Source of the DNA: Shewanella sediminis HAW-EB3
Lineage (GTDB): Bacteria > Pseudomonadota > Gammaproteobacteria > Enterobacterales > Shewanellaceae
Length of the DNA stretch: 64,000 bases
Direction of reading: 5' to 3'
NCBI RefSeq assembly: GCF_000018025.1
Contig: NC_009831.1
Span: 4,526,001 to 4,590,000 of the forward strand
Below are positions 54,243-62,363 of the stretch, in pieces. Both the position numbers and the translations under genes were made by a program. The notes below the pieces were generated by a model. It saw only the letters and a list, made by a program, of their open reading frames with translations, ran no database searches and was not told the DNA's origin. How positions within the stretch are numbered: the first letter of the stretch is position 1; each line of letters opens with the position of its first letter.

Positions 54243-55907
54243 CTAGACCTTAAACTGTCCAACCAACTCGCCGAGGCTGTCCCCCTCCTGAGCCAGCTTT
54301 TGGCTCACTCCTGAAGTGTTTTGGCTCGAACTCATCAACTCATTGACAATATCCTGAATCGCAAAGACGTTACGGTTAATCTCTTCGGTCACTGAGCTTT
54401 GCTCGGTTGCCGCCGTGGCGATTTGTGTACTCATATCATTAATCGATGTTACCGCAGACGTTACCGCACCTAGGCTCTCAGAGATTGCTCTGGAGGACTC
54501 AACCGAGCGCAAACAACCTTTCTGGCTCGAATCCATGGTGCTCACAGCCAGTGATACCAGGTTATGAAGCTCAGTGAGCATCTCATTAATCTCTAAGGTA
54601 CTGGCCTGAGTCCTGCTGGCTAAACTACGTACCTCATCGGCAACGACGGCGAAGCCTCGGCCCTGCTCACCCGCCCTGGCCGCTTCAATGGCTGCATTTA
54701 ATGCCAACAGGTTGGTTTGCTCGGCAATGCCGCCAATTACGGTCAATACGCTGTTAATTTTTTTAGATTGCTCACTCAGTGAATTAATATGCTCCGCAGC
54801 GGTGTCTATTTCGGCCATTAATGATGACACTTCGGTTAATGAAGTATCGACGCACTCCTGAGCCGTATTGACATCACCCGTTGCGGCGAGCGTCGCCTCG
54901 GCAACCTGTGACGTATTTTGTGCCACCTCACTCGCAGTTGCCGACATCTCAGTGATAGCGGTGACCACCTGATCAGTCTCATTATTATGATTCACCAGTT
55001 GCTCGCCCATCGTCAGCGTCTGGTTGTTAATATCAGCTGCACCACTCTTGACCTCCAAAGTGACATTACTGACATCCTTAATGATTCCCTGCAATTTTTC
55101 GACAAACAGGTTAAAGGCAAGTCCGAGCTGCGCTATCTCATCACTGCCCTCAACATCCAGTCGCTTAGTCAGGTCTCCCTCACCTTTGGCAATATCTTCT
55201 AAATTGGTCACCATGTTTCTTATTGGACGGACCATTCGCTGGGCAATATATAACACCGCTATCGTGGTTAATAAAACAAGAATAAGTACAATAACCAAGA
55301 CAGTTATCGCCTTATCTTGCATATGCTGAGTGGTGATGTCCCGATAGTCGCGAACCTCACTTTCGATATCATCAACGTAAGCCCCGGTTCCTATTATCCA
55401 ATCGCTGCCAGGAATCATCTCACTGTAGCTAATTTTCTCAACCAGGCCACTAGTGCCCGGTTTATCATGATGATAATTGAAGGTACCATCCCCTGTTTTT
55501 GCGGCATTAAGCAAACCTACAATGACTCTCTTCCCATTGGGATCTGTCATTCCAATGTAATTATTCCCCTCTCTTTCGGAGCTGGCACCATGGAAAATAT
55601 TGACCCCTTGCTCATCATAGATGAAGAAATAGCCTGACTGGCCAAATCGCACCTGTCTTAGCGCCGCTTTTACATCTCCTTGCTCACCCAATGACTGTTG
55701 GTAGACAACGATCTGAACAGCAATTTCAATCTCCTCTTTTAACACCGCCTTTCGGTCTTCAATTAACTTCTCTTTGAAAGATGACACATTTTTTTCGAGG
55801 TTATTCGACTCAATGTTATAGGTAATAGCCATTAAGCTAAAAAAGATCACCGCCACTGGTAAAAGGGCAAATAACAGCAGTTTATTCTTCAAACTCATAT
55901 TCATCAT
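54243..55907 (-). CDS. Methyl-accepting chemotaxis protein (single Cache sensor)
   Basis: 554 residues from ATG 55907 (GGAG upstream). N-terminal helix ([19 protein letters not shown]), periplasmic single-Cache domain (about 45-190, with [20 protein letters not shown] and YVDDIESEV), second helix (about 200-222), HAMP ([27 protein letters not shown]), then the signalling hairpin with tip [37 protein letters not shown]. Class of about 40 heptads. Such sCache receptors bind small organic acids or amines; ligand unknown. Confidence 0.95.
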   Translation of the reverse strand: MMNMSLKNKLLLFALLPVAVIFFSLMAITYNIESNNLEKNVSSFKEKLIEDRKAVLKEEIEIAVQIVVYQQSLGEQGDVKAALRQVRFGQSGYFFIYDEQGVNIFHGASSEREGNNYIGMTDPNGKRVIVGLLNAAKTGDGTFNYHHDKPGTSGLVEKISYSEMIPGSDWIIGTGAYVDDIESEVRDYRDITTQHMQDKAITVLVIVLILVLLTTIAVLYIAQRMVRPIRNMVTNLEDIAKGEGDLTKRLDVEGSDEIAQLGLAFNLFVEKLQGIIKDVSNVTLEVKSGAADINNQTLTMGEQLVNHNNETDQVVTAITEMSATASEVAQNTSQVAEATLAATGDVNTAQECVDTSLTEVSSLMAEIDTAAEHINSLSEQSKKINSVLTVIGGIAEQTNLLALNAAIEAARAGEQGRGFAVVADEVRSLASRTQASTLEINEMLTELHNLVSLAVSTMDSSQKGCLRSVESSRAISESLGAVTSAVTSINDMSTQIATAATEQSSVTEEINRNVFAIQDIVNELMSSSQNTSGVSQKLAQEGDSLGELVGQFKV

Positions 55908-56409
55908 TATTTTTATTTCTCCATAAAGAGCTTTTACAGTGTGTATACAATAAACAATCCCTAGCATTTACCTAACTATTTTTTTGAGTAAAAACAACAT
56001 ATTCATCAATAGTTATAACTCGATCACATAAAGAGATAAAACAGATGCATGTACGTTCGTACCAACTAACTACCAATATAAGAGTTGGGGCAAGTCATTG
56101 AAAATAAGAACATATATGTGTACGTCCGTACCAACTAAGAGTGGGTGCAAATCGTAGAAAATAAAGGGGGATAGAGCCAACTTAAGGAGTGGAAAGAGAG
56201 TCCAATGAAATTGTTATGCCGTCTGTTTTACTCAAAAAGGCTGCACAGCCATATCTTTCGAATCTAAGCGTACCGCGTCTCAATTAACACCTCACTCTTG
56301 CCGCAAGTGGGCTGATGCTCTATCTGGTTGCGGCCATCAAAAGGCGGCCCGAATTCAACATCCAGAGTCACCATGATGTGTTCAATCTGTCGTGGCGTGT
56401 GGTAGGCTA
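55908..56409. other. Intergenic with a doubled 60-bp segment and a coding remnant
   Basis: 56049-56095 and 56116-56165 are a diverged direct repeat (TGTACGT(T/C)CGTACCAACTAA... GAAAATAA). On the minus strand 56264-56374 reads MVTLDVEFGPPFDGRNQIEH...ETRY then stop, protein-like but short. It directly follows the zinc-ribbon gene and may be the remains of a second gene. Confidence 0.4.
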
Positions 56410-56604
56410 TTAGTTATCCTTAAAGGCTGCTTCCAACTCATCGAACGTCATCGGTATGTCTTCTTGCTTCGCGCTTTTCCCCGCAGCTTGGCCCGAGGCC
56501 AACCGTGCCGCGCTGTCTGCACTATGGCTACAACTCTTGCAGTAAAACTTTTGCCTACAGTCGGTTGGTTCGTACCAACGTCGGCAGTATTCACATTGCT
56601 TCAT
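56410..56604 (-). CDS. Small zinc-ribbon protein, phage or plasmid-like
   Basis: 64 residues: MKQCEYCRRWYEP, then QKFYCKSC, giving a CxxC...CxxC zinc ribbon, and an acidic C-terminal helix (MTFDELEAAFKDN). No family name. It begins 19 bp after a TGA that closes a basic reading frame (RRERDGRRPVPASKQRHGKRR), a further piece of coding-like DNA. The surroundings look like decayed mobile DNA. Confidence 0.5.
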   Translation of the reverse strand: MKQCEYCRRWYEPTDCRQKFYCKSCSHSADSAARLASGQAAGKSAKQEDIPMTFDELEAAFKDN

Positions 56605-57155
56605 TAGTCAATTTCGCTCAGGCTATACGCCGTTTACCATGTCGTTGTTTACTCGCTGGCACGGGCCGTCTACCGTCTCGTTCCCGACGGAACTATGAGC
56701 AGGCTGTCACTCTTGCTTAGCGCAAGGTTGTCCATCACTTTGTACACCTCAAAGTACAAGTTATATTTCTTAAATAGTCCGAACATGATTACAGTCCTAA
56801 GCAAAGTGGGTCACAAATTTGCGCAAGCATGTCATTTTTCGACGCCACGAACTGTCCGATAGAGGACATTAGCACTCGCTATTTAGCGCTGCCTCTTACT
56901 TCCATATCGAACCTGAACTCAAAAGAGAGAAGACAAGGCAGCCTATCTTTTCCAATCTAAACGTACCGCTAGCGCCTCTTAATTTGCGACTATCACTTGC
57001 TTACATCTTACTACCCACAACTTCTAACTATTTATTCATCTTTCACTACTATAGCGTTAGCTCAACATCGACAGCAAAATAAGCAAAAAACTTATTAACA
57101 GTGAGTTACAAACAGATTAAACTGATTAATTAGTAAGCGTTTAAACCAATTGGAG
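56605..57155. other. Intergenic with decayed coding DNA
   Basis: The minus strand 56620-56710 reads FRRERDGRRPVPASKQRHGKRRIA with an upstream in-frame stop. 56937-56992 repeats the wording of 56244-56302 imperfectly (AATCTAA(G/A)CGTACCGC). The rest is AT-rich promoter DNA of the ABC transporter. Confidence 0.4.
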
Positions 57156-57190
57156 TGAATTTATAATCATTTTACACGCATAATTATTGA
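57156..57190 (+). promoter_or_regulatory. Two ArgR-like boxes
   Basis: TGAATTTATAATCA (57156-57169; one mismatch to TGAATNNNNATTCA) and CGCATAATTATTGA (57177-57190; three mismatches) have centres 21 bp apart, the normal spacing of paired ARG boxes. They overlap the -35 of the promoter. Confidence 0.6.
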
Positions 57191-57214
57191 CTTTGTTTTG
57201 TGTCGGCTTATAGT
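57187..57214 (+). promoter_or_regulatory. Sigma-70 promoter of the amino-acid ABC operon
   Basis: TTGACT, 16 bp, TATAGT; a transcript would start near 57221, about 30 nt before the binding-protein gene. Confidence 0.6.
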
Positions 57215-57251
57215 CGTTGCCAGTTGAGTATTTTGGTGATGAGAGTTGAAG

Positions 57252-57989
57252 ATGAAGAAGTCGATATTGTGTTTGGGAAGCTTAGGTTTAGCTGGCGTGT
57301 TGATGTTAACCGGATGCGGTAAGAGTGATGATGTGCTTGTAGTGGGCACTAACGCGTCGTTTCCTCCTTTTGAATATGTCGGAGGGGTTAGCGGTGATGA
57401 GATCAAAGGCTTCGATATCGATTTAGCTCGCCAGATCGCCAAGGATGCGGGGAAGACACTTAAAGTTGAAAACATGAAGTTTGATTCACTCATCGTGGCG
57501 CTTAATGCGGGCAAGGTTGACCTGATCGCCTCCGGCATGACGATCACTGCGGAGCGTCAGGCGAGCGTTAACTTTTCCGATCCCTACTACGAAGCGACGC
57601 AGGTGGTGCTGGTCAACAGAGATAACACCAGCATAAAGAGTGTCGATGACCTTAAGGGTAAACATATCGCGGTACAGCTGGGTTCCACCGGCGATATCAT
57701 GGCCAAGAGTTACAGCCAAGAGGTCACCGCCTTCAACACAGGTTTTGAGGCCATCATGGAGCTTAAAAACGCTAAGGTCGATCTGGTGCTGTTTGACAGT
57801 GAACCTGCGGCCAGCTTTCTGGATAAGAATCCCGGGCTTAAGATGGTTGAACTGGATTTCGACCCCGAGTTTTATGGATTTGCGGTCACCAAAGAGAAAG
57901 TTGAATTGCTGCACAGCATCAACAGCACCCTGACGACCATGAAGCACAACGGCGAGTATGACGCCCTTGTCGCCAAGCATATGAAGTGA
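57252..57989 (+). CDS. Amino-acid ABC transporter substrate-binding lipoprotein (probably arginine/basic)
   Basis: 245 residues from ATG 57252; a TTG two codons earlier is unlikely. Lipoprotein signal with lipobox LTGC. SBP_bac_3 fold: VGTNASFPPFEYVGG, GFDIDLARQIAKDAGK, MKFDSLIVALNAGKVDLIASGMTITAER, NFSDPYYEATQVVL. The family takes up polar amino acids. Two ArgR-like boxes upstream point to arginine or ornithine. First gene of a three-gene operon with a permease and an ATPase. Confidence 0.93.
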   Translation: MKKSILCLGSLGLAGVLMLTGCGKSDDVLVVGTNASFPPFEYVGGVSGDEIKGFDIDLARQIAKDAGKTLKVENMKFDSLIVALNAGKVDLIASGMTITAERQASVNFSDPYYEATQVVLVNRDNTSIKSVDDLKGKHIAVQLGSTGDIMAKSYSQEVTAFNTGFEAIMELKNAKVDLVLFDSEPAASFLDKNPGLKMVELDFDPEFYGFAVTKEKVELLHSINSTLTTMKHNGEYDALVAKHMK

Positions 57990-57996
57990 GCCGATA

Positions 57997-58677
57997 ATGA
58001 TTGATGCAATTAACGCTTCACTGTTTACCCCTATCGGGGAAGATGGCTTAATCGGTATCTACCTCATCATAAATGGCCTTAAAGTCACGCTTATAGTGAC
58101 CTTCTTTGCCATGATAATGGGTTCAATATTGGGGGTGACGACCACCCTGATGAAGATGTCATCTAAGTGGTACCTGCGTTGGCCGGCTAATTTTTATGTT
58201 GGGATTATTCGTGGTACGCCGGTAGTTGTGCAGTTAGTGATCCTTTACTTTATTGTGCTGGCCGCGTTCGATATCGACAAGATCACCGCCGCCATCATCG
58301 CCTTCGGCCTCAATAGCGGTGCCTATATCTCTGAGATCATTCGCGCCGGGATCCAGGCGGTCGATAAGGGCCAGATGGAGGCCGCACGTTCCTTGGGACT
58401 ATCCCATGGGGCAACCATGAAAGAGGTGATACTTCCTCAAGCGATTAAGAATATTCTCCCCTCTCTGGGTAACGAATTTATCGTGTTACTGAAGGAGACG
58501 GCTGTGATCGGCTTTATCGGTGGCGTCGATCTGATGCGCGCCGGTGAGATCATTCGTAGCCGTACCTTCGAAGACAGTGTGCCGCTATTTACCTGTGCGC
58601 TGATCTATCTGCTGCTGACATATAGCTTCACCCTACTACTGTCTAAATTTGAAACGAGGTTAAAGCAAAGTGATTAA
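57997..58677 (+). CDS. Amino-acid ABC transporter permease (HisM/ArtQ type)
   Basis: 226 residues, about five membrane helices; the permease loop reads [33 protein letters not shown], the EAA motif that docks to the ATPase, and [19 protein letters not shown] is the family signature. Only one permease gene is present, so it would act as a homodimer. It follows the binding protein by 7 bp and overlaps the ATPase gene by 8 bp. Confidence 0.95.
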   Translation: MIDAINASLFTPIGEDGLIGIYLIINGLKVTLIVTFFAMIMGSILGVTTTLMKMSSKWYLRWPANFYVGIIRGTPVVVQLVILYFIVLAAFDIDKITAAIIAFGLNSGAYISEIIRAGIQAVDKGQMEAARSLGLSHGATMKEVILPQAIKNILPSLGNEFIVLLKETAVIGFIGGVDLMRAGEIIRSRTFEDSVPLFTCALIYLLLTYSFTLLLSKFETRLKQSD

Positions 58678-59395
58678 GATTAATAATTTACATAAGAGCT
58701 TTGGCGATAACCAAGTGCTGAAAGGGATAGATGAGCAGATTAACCATGGCGAAGTCGTCAGTGTGATCGGCCCATCGGGCAGTGGCAAGAGTACCTTCTT
58801 GCGTTGCATCAACTTGCTTGAGCAACCGACTCAAGGGGATGTTCTTATCGATGGTCAATCTATCACAGAGTCTGGCGCCTGCATCGATAAGCTAAGGCAG
58901 AAAGTGGGCATGGTGTTTCAGAACTTTAACCTGTTCCCCCATAAAACGGTTAAACAAAACATCACTCTCGCCCCGGTAAAGCTTGGGGTGATGACTGCGA
59001 AAGAGGCCGACGGCGAAGCCGAAGCGTTACTCGAGCAGGTAGGATTGCAGGATAAAGCCGATGCCTACCCGTCCAGCCTGTCGGGTGGCCAGAAACAACG
59101 GGTCGCCATCGCTCGTGCCTTGGCAATGAAACCTGAGCTGATGCTGTTCGATGAGCCCACCTCGGCGCTGGATCCTGAGATGGTGGGTGATGTACTCGAT
59201 GTGATGAAATCTCTGGCTCACAAGGGGATGACCATGGTGATCGTCACCCACGAAATGGGCTTTGCACGAGATGTGTCAGACAGAGTCATCTTCATGGATG
59301 GCGGCGTTATCGTAGAAAACAGCGAGCCGGAAGCCCTGTTCAGCGCACCGAAAGAGGCAAGAACTCAGGCCTTTTTGAGTAAAGTGTTGAGGTAA
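58670..59395 (+). CDS. Amino-acid ABC transporter ATP-binding protein
   Basis: 241 residues from a GTG at 58670, overlapping the permease stop. Walker [11 protein letters not shown]-loop [13 protein letters not shown], signature LSGGQKQR, Walker [16 protein letters not shown]-loop VTHEMGFA: the HisP/GlnQ/ArtP family. Its last codon region (SKVLR stop) is the seed of the 14-bp tandem repeat that follows. Confidence 0.96.
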   Translation: MIKINNLHKSFGDNQVLKGIDEQINHGEVVSVIGPSGSGKSTFLRCINLLEQPTQGDVLIDGQSITESGACIDKLRQKVGMVFQNFNLFPHKTVKQNITLAPVKLGVMTAKEADGEAEALLEQVGLQDKADAYPSSLSGGQKQRVAIARALAMKPELMLFDEPTSALDPEMVGDVLDVMKSLAHKGMTMVIVTHEMGFARDVSDRVIFMDGGVIVENSEPEALFSAPKEARTQAFLSKVLR

Positions 59396-59470
59396 GAGTG
59401 TTGAGGTGAGAGTGCTTAGGTGAGAATGCCTAGGTAAAAGCTCCTAGGTAAGAGTGCTGAGGTAAAGTAC
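59387..59470. repeat. 14-bp tandem repeat x6, starting in the ABC ATPase stop region
   Basis: Six units of TTGAGGTAAGAGTG type (units 3-6 diverged to CTTAGG/CCTAGG). The stop TAA (59393-59395) is inside unit 1, so the array copied the gene's own end. Confidence 0.9.
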
Positions 59471-59518
59471 CAAGATGACCCCCATTCTATCGAGCCATAA
59501 TAGATAGGGGCGGTCTCA

Positions 59519-59567
59519 CCGGCCTATAGCCGTATAACAGCAACGCTGTTATACGGCTATAGGCCGG
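59519..59567. terminator. Long perfect inverted repeat (23-bp arms)
   Basis: CCGGCCTATAGCCGTATAAC and its complement with a 3-nt loop (AAC). It lies between the convergent ABC operon and the E/R/K protein gene and can end both transcripts; no strong T run. A further CCCC..CTATC/GATAGGGG hairpin is at 59480-59510. Confidence 0.7.
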
Positions 59568-59577
59568 GGGCAAAATA

Positions 59578-60237
59578 TCAGAGGAATTCTTCACACTCTT
59601 CGTTTTTCTTACAGTCCCTGCTTTCGCGCTCTTTAGCCTTTTCCTTAGCTTCACGCTGACGCTCCTCAGCCTCTAAGCGAGCTTCACGCTGGCGCTCTTT
59701 GGCGTCCTTTCTTACTTCAAGCTCGCGCTCCTCAGCGTCTTTGCGCGCCTCACGGTCATATTCCTTGGCATCCTTTCTCGCTTCACGCTGACGCTCTTCT
59801 ACATCTTTGCGCGCCTCGCGATCATACTCCTTGTCATACTTTCTCGCTTCACGCTGACGCTCTTCTGCGTCTTTGCGCGCTTCACGGTCATATTCTTTGG
59901 CATCCTTTCTCGCTTCACGCTGACGCTCTTCTACATCTTTGCGCGCCTCGCGATCATACTCCTTGTCATACTTTCTCGCTTCACGCTGACGCTCTTCTGC
60001 GTCTTTGCGCGCTTCACGGTCATATTCTTTGGCATCCTTTCTCGCTTCACGCTCACGTTTTTCCGCAGCCTTGCGAGCCTCTTTCTCACTCTTTTTCTGC
60101 TCCTTCATCGCCTTTTTTTCAGCCTTATTTTCAGCCTTCTTCTCAGTATTAGTAGGCGGCTCGGCCATTGTGGCCGGGGCAATCATCATCAATGAGGTCG
60201 ATACAAGTATTGCTTTTGCAAGCTCAACGGCTTTCAT
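59578..60237 (-). CDS. Exported E/R/K-rich repeat protein
   Basis: 219 residues from ATG 60237 (AAGGAG before it). A signal peptide (MKAVELAKAILVSTSLMMIAPATMA) is followed by about 180 residues made of the 11- to 22-residue pattern DREARKDAEERQREARK. At DNA level this is a 132-bp tandem repeat (44 residues) in about three copies (from 59749, 59881 and 60013). The alternation of E and R/K at i, i+4 is that of a stable single alpha helix or coiled coil in the periplasm. It ends CKKNEECEEFL. No function known. Confidence 0.8.
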   Translation of the reverse strand: MKAVELAKAILVSTSLMMIAPATMAEPPTNTEKKAENKAEKKAMKEQKKSEKEARKAAEKREREARKDAKEYDREARKDAEERQREARKYDKEYDREARKDVEERQREARKDAKEYDREARKDAEERQREARKYDKEYDREARKDVEERQREARKDAKEYDREARKDAEERELEVRKDAKERQREARLEAEERQREAKEKAKERESRDCKKNEECEEFL

Positions 60238-60598
60238 AGGGAAACTCCTTTTAAACTGCGCTATCGTTTTCGCTAGCGCCATCAACTAACGATATTAAAA
60301 ACGGTTCTTTATGGCACTCACCTATAGAGAGTAGGCTACAAGCACATGTTAGGAGTATGTTACATTCAAAGCAATCCTGTGACTCATAATTTATCGGGCT
60401 AATGAGTCCACAAATAAGAAAGATCGAGTAAGCAGGAAGCAAAAGAGAGAGGAGTGACAGAGGTACGGACTAAACTCAACCTAGGGTTAACTTAACAATA
60501 AACTGTCAAAGGTTAACCCTAGCCAAGAATAACCCCAGCCAAGGCTAACGAGTAGAACGTTTTCAAACTTTGTCGTTCGACAAAAACAAAGCTGAGGG
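60238..60598. other. Intergenic with inverted repeat
   Basis: CTAGGGTTAAC and its complement GTTAACCCTAG (60481-60491 and 60512-60522) form a stem with a 20-nt loop after the receiver gene; a weak terminator or operator. No gene. Confidence 0.45.
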
Positions 60599-60964
60599 TT
60601 ATCGGAGATACTTTTCGAGTTTCTCCTGTATCACATTTGGCATGATAGGTTTGTTGACGTAATCGTCAGCGCCGAGTTTGATAGCGAACTCCTGATCTGA
60701 GCTCTCGACCAAGGTGCTGATCACCACCACAGGGATATCGATGCGTGACGGGTCCTCCTGGAGGAACTTAAGGACTTGATAACCATTCACTTCCGGCATG
60801 GTGATATCGAGCAGGATAAGATCGGGCGTCTGTGAACTTAATATATCGATGCCGCCACTGCCGGAGTTGGCGGTCGTTACATCATAATCGTCGCCTAAGA
60901 TAGCGAGTAAGACCCCGGTACACACAGGATCATCATCAATTATCAGGATTTTACTTTTGTCCAT
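60599..60964 (-). CDS. Single-domain response regulator
   Basis: 121 residues from ATG 60964 (GGAGTGGG before it; a GTG three codons upstream is possible). Only a receiver domain: IIDDDPVC, phosphoacceptor in LILLDITMPEVNG, VVVISTLVESSDQ, KLGADDYVNKPI. It has no output domain, like CheY-type or phosphorelay shuttle proteins. No kinase gene is adjacent; its partner is unknown. It is divergent from the DUF1707 gene. Confidence 0.93.
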   Translation of the reverse strand: MDKSKILIIDDDPVCTGVLLAILGDDYDVTTANSGSGGIDILSSQTPDLILLDITMPEVNGYQVLKFLQEDPSRIDIPVVVISTLVESSDQEFAIKLGADDYVNKPIMPNVIQEKLEKYLR

Positions 60965-61334
60965 TTCGCCCACTCCAAACTATCACTGTTGCTTACATTG
61001 TATCCAAATTCAGGATAAAAGATACCTGCTAATCGAGACCGAACTATCGGAGTCGAAAGAACTCAAACTCATCGAAATTGATGCCATTCATGGCAAACTA
61101 ATACAGCTTACTTATCTAACTTGTATCTAAGCTGACTTAATCTGATTTAGGCGACGCTATATGATGATTTTCACTAATTATCGGTTACTCCTACGACCTG
61201 CAAAAAACGTAAAAGTTTAATCTTTTGTTTTTAAAAGCTAAATTTACTGGCTCGGAAATTGCTTATTTTTCATTCGAGTTCATTTAGATCAAACATATAC
61301 AAGCGAATATAATTTAAGTCAGAGGAGTGACAGC
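60965..61334. other. Divergent promoter region
   Basis: 370 bp, AT-rich. A TATAAT at 61308-61313 lies 22 bp before the DUF1707 gene. Nothing else identified. Confidence 0.4.
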
Positions 61335-61988
61335 ATGGATGTGATCCTTGAAGATCGTCCCATTGAACAAATACGTGAAGAGGTGATCGATCAGTTGATC
61401 GTCAACTACAGCCATGGCGTTATCTCGGCAGAGGCCTTCGAGCGCCGACTCGATGATGCGATGAACTCCTCCTCCCATCGAGAGATACTCGATCTGGTTG
61501 CCGATCTATCCTTAAAGGCTGATACCGACTATAGCAATAAGAAAGAGCATCAATTTACGCCAAGCTATTCAAATAAAACCGAGGATGACCAGCTCAGTTT
61601 AAATTGTATTCTCGGTAATAATGAACGCAGCGGCCAGTGGCAGGTGCCTAAGGTGATTAATGTACGCAACATCTTAGGTGAGTCGACGCTGGACTTTAGC
61701 GACGCCATTTTTCAGCACCAGCATGTCACCATTAAATTAAATTGTGTTCTGGGCGGCGCCATTATCTATGTTCCGGAGGGGATCAACGTGGTTTGCAAAA
61801 CCTACGGGATTGTCAGCAGTATCGAAAACAGAGCCCCGTCGCTGGCTAACCGCCAGGCACCTGTCATCACTATCGAAGGCAAGGTTGTTTTGGGTTCACT
61901 CAATGTTTCAATTAAGCGCACCATCAAAGAGAAATTTATCGAGTTTGCCAATAATCTGAAGAGTGCGTTCGATATGAAAGCGCGTTAG
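61335..61988 (+). CDS. DUF1707/LiaF-type envelope-stress protein
   Basis: 217 residues. The N-terminal DUF1707-like helical domain (EQIREEVIDQLIVNYSHGVISAEAFERRLDDAM) is followed by a LiaF-like beta-helix C-terminus (SLNCILGNNERSGQW..., VRNILGESTLDFSDA, VTIKLNCVLGGAIIYVPEG, VLGSLNVSIKR). It has no membrane helix. LiaF relatives respond to cell-wall-active compounds in other bacteria; the role here is unknown. GAGGAG precedes ATG 61335. Confidence 0.83.
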   Translation: MDVILEDRPIEQIREEVIDQLIVNYSHGVISAEAFERRLDDAMNSSSHREILDLVADLSLKADTDYSNKKEHQFTPSYSNKTEDDQLSLNCILGNNERSGQWQVPKVINVRNILGESTLDFSDAIFQHQHVTIKLNCVLGGAIIYVPEGINVVCKTYGIVSSIENRAPSLANRQAPVITIEGKVVLGSLNVSIKRTIKEKFIEFANNLKSAFDMKAR

Positions 61989-62083
61989 ATACTATCGCTA
62001 CAAACTGTCGCCGGAAGCAGGAGTGACATCGAGCCCATATCCTTATGGGTCGATGTCGGGGTGATGACTGTTAACGATTAGCC

Positions 62084-62338
62084 TCAGTCTTTTTTCGCGT
62101 CTGAAGCGGCTTCTATTCTGTCGATGGCGATAACGATGATCTCCTGACGTTGAATTTCCTGAAACGATTCATAGAAATAACCAAAGATGAGCAGTAGGGT
62201 GATCATCCCCAAACCAAAACTCATTTTAGTTTCGAATGTGCTGCCCTTATTCCCACTCTGTTCATGACCCGTATTGTTTGATTGACTCAAAATCGGTGCC
62301 TCATATGTTATCTGTAATTGCAGTGCCTGTGCGCCCAT
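62084..62338 (-). CDS. Small single-pass membrane protein
   Basis: 84 residues with one hydrophobic helix (FGLGMITLLLIFGYFYESF, about 41-60) and a short charged tail (IDRIEAASDAKKD). The start ATG 62338 has no strong ribosome site. It lies 25 bp after the flavoprotein gene in the same direction, so it may be co-transcribed. Family not recognised. Confidence 0.5.
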   Translation of the reverse strand: MGAQALQLQITYEAPILSQSNNTGHEQSGNKGSTFETKMSFGLGMITLLLIFGYFYESFQEIQRQEIIVIAIDRIEAASDAKKD

Positions 62339-62363
62339 AGGGGCGTCGGTTGAGAGACGTCCG

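Noticed and set aside
60005..60289. Plus-strand frame of 94 codons
   Set aside because: It is the complement of the E/R/K repeat gene and reads as Ser/Ala/Phe-rich shadow.
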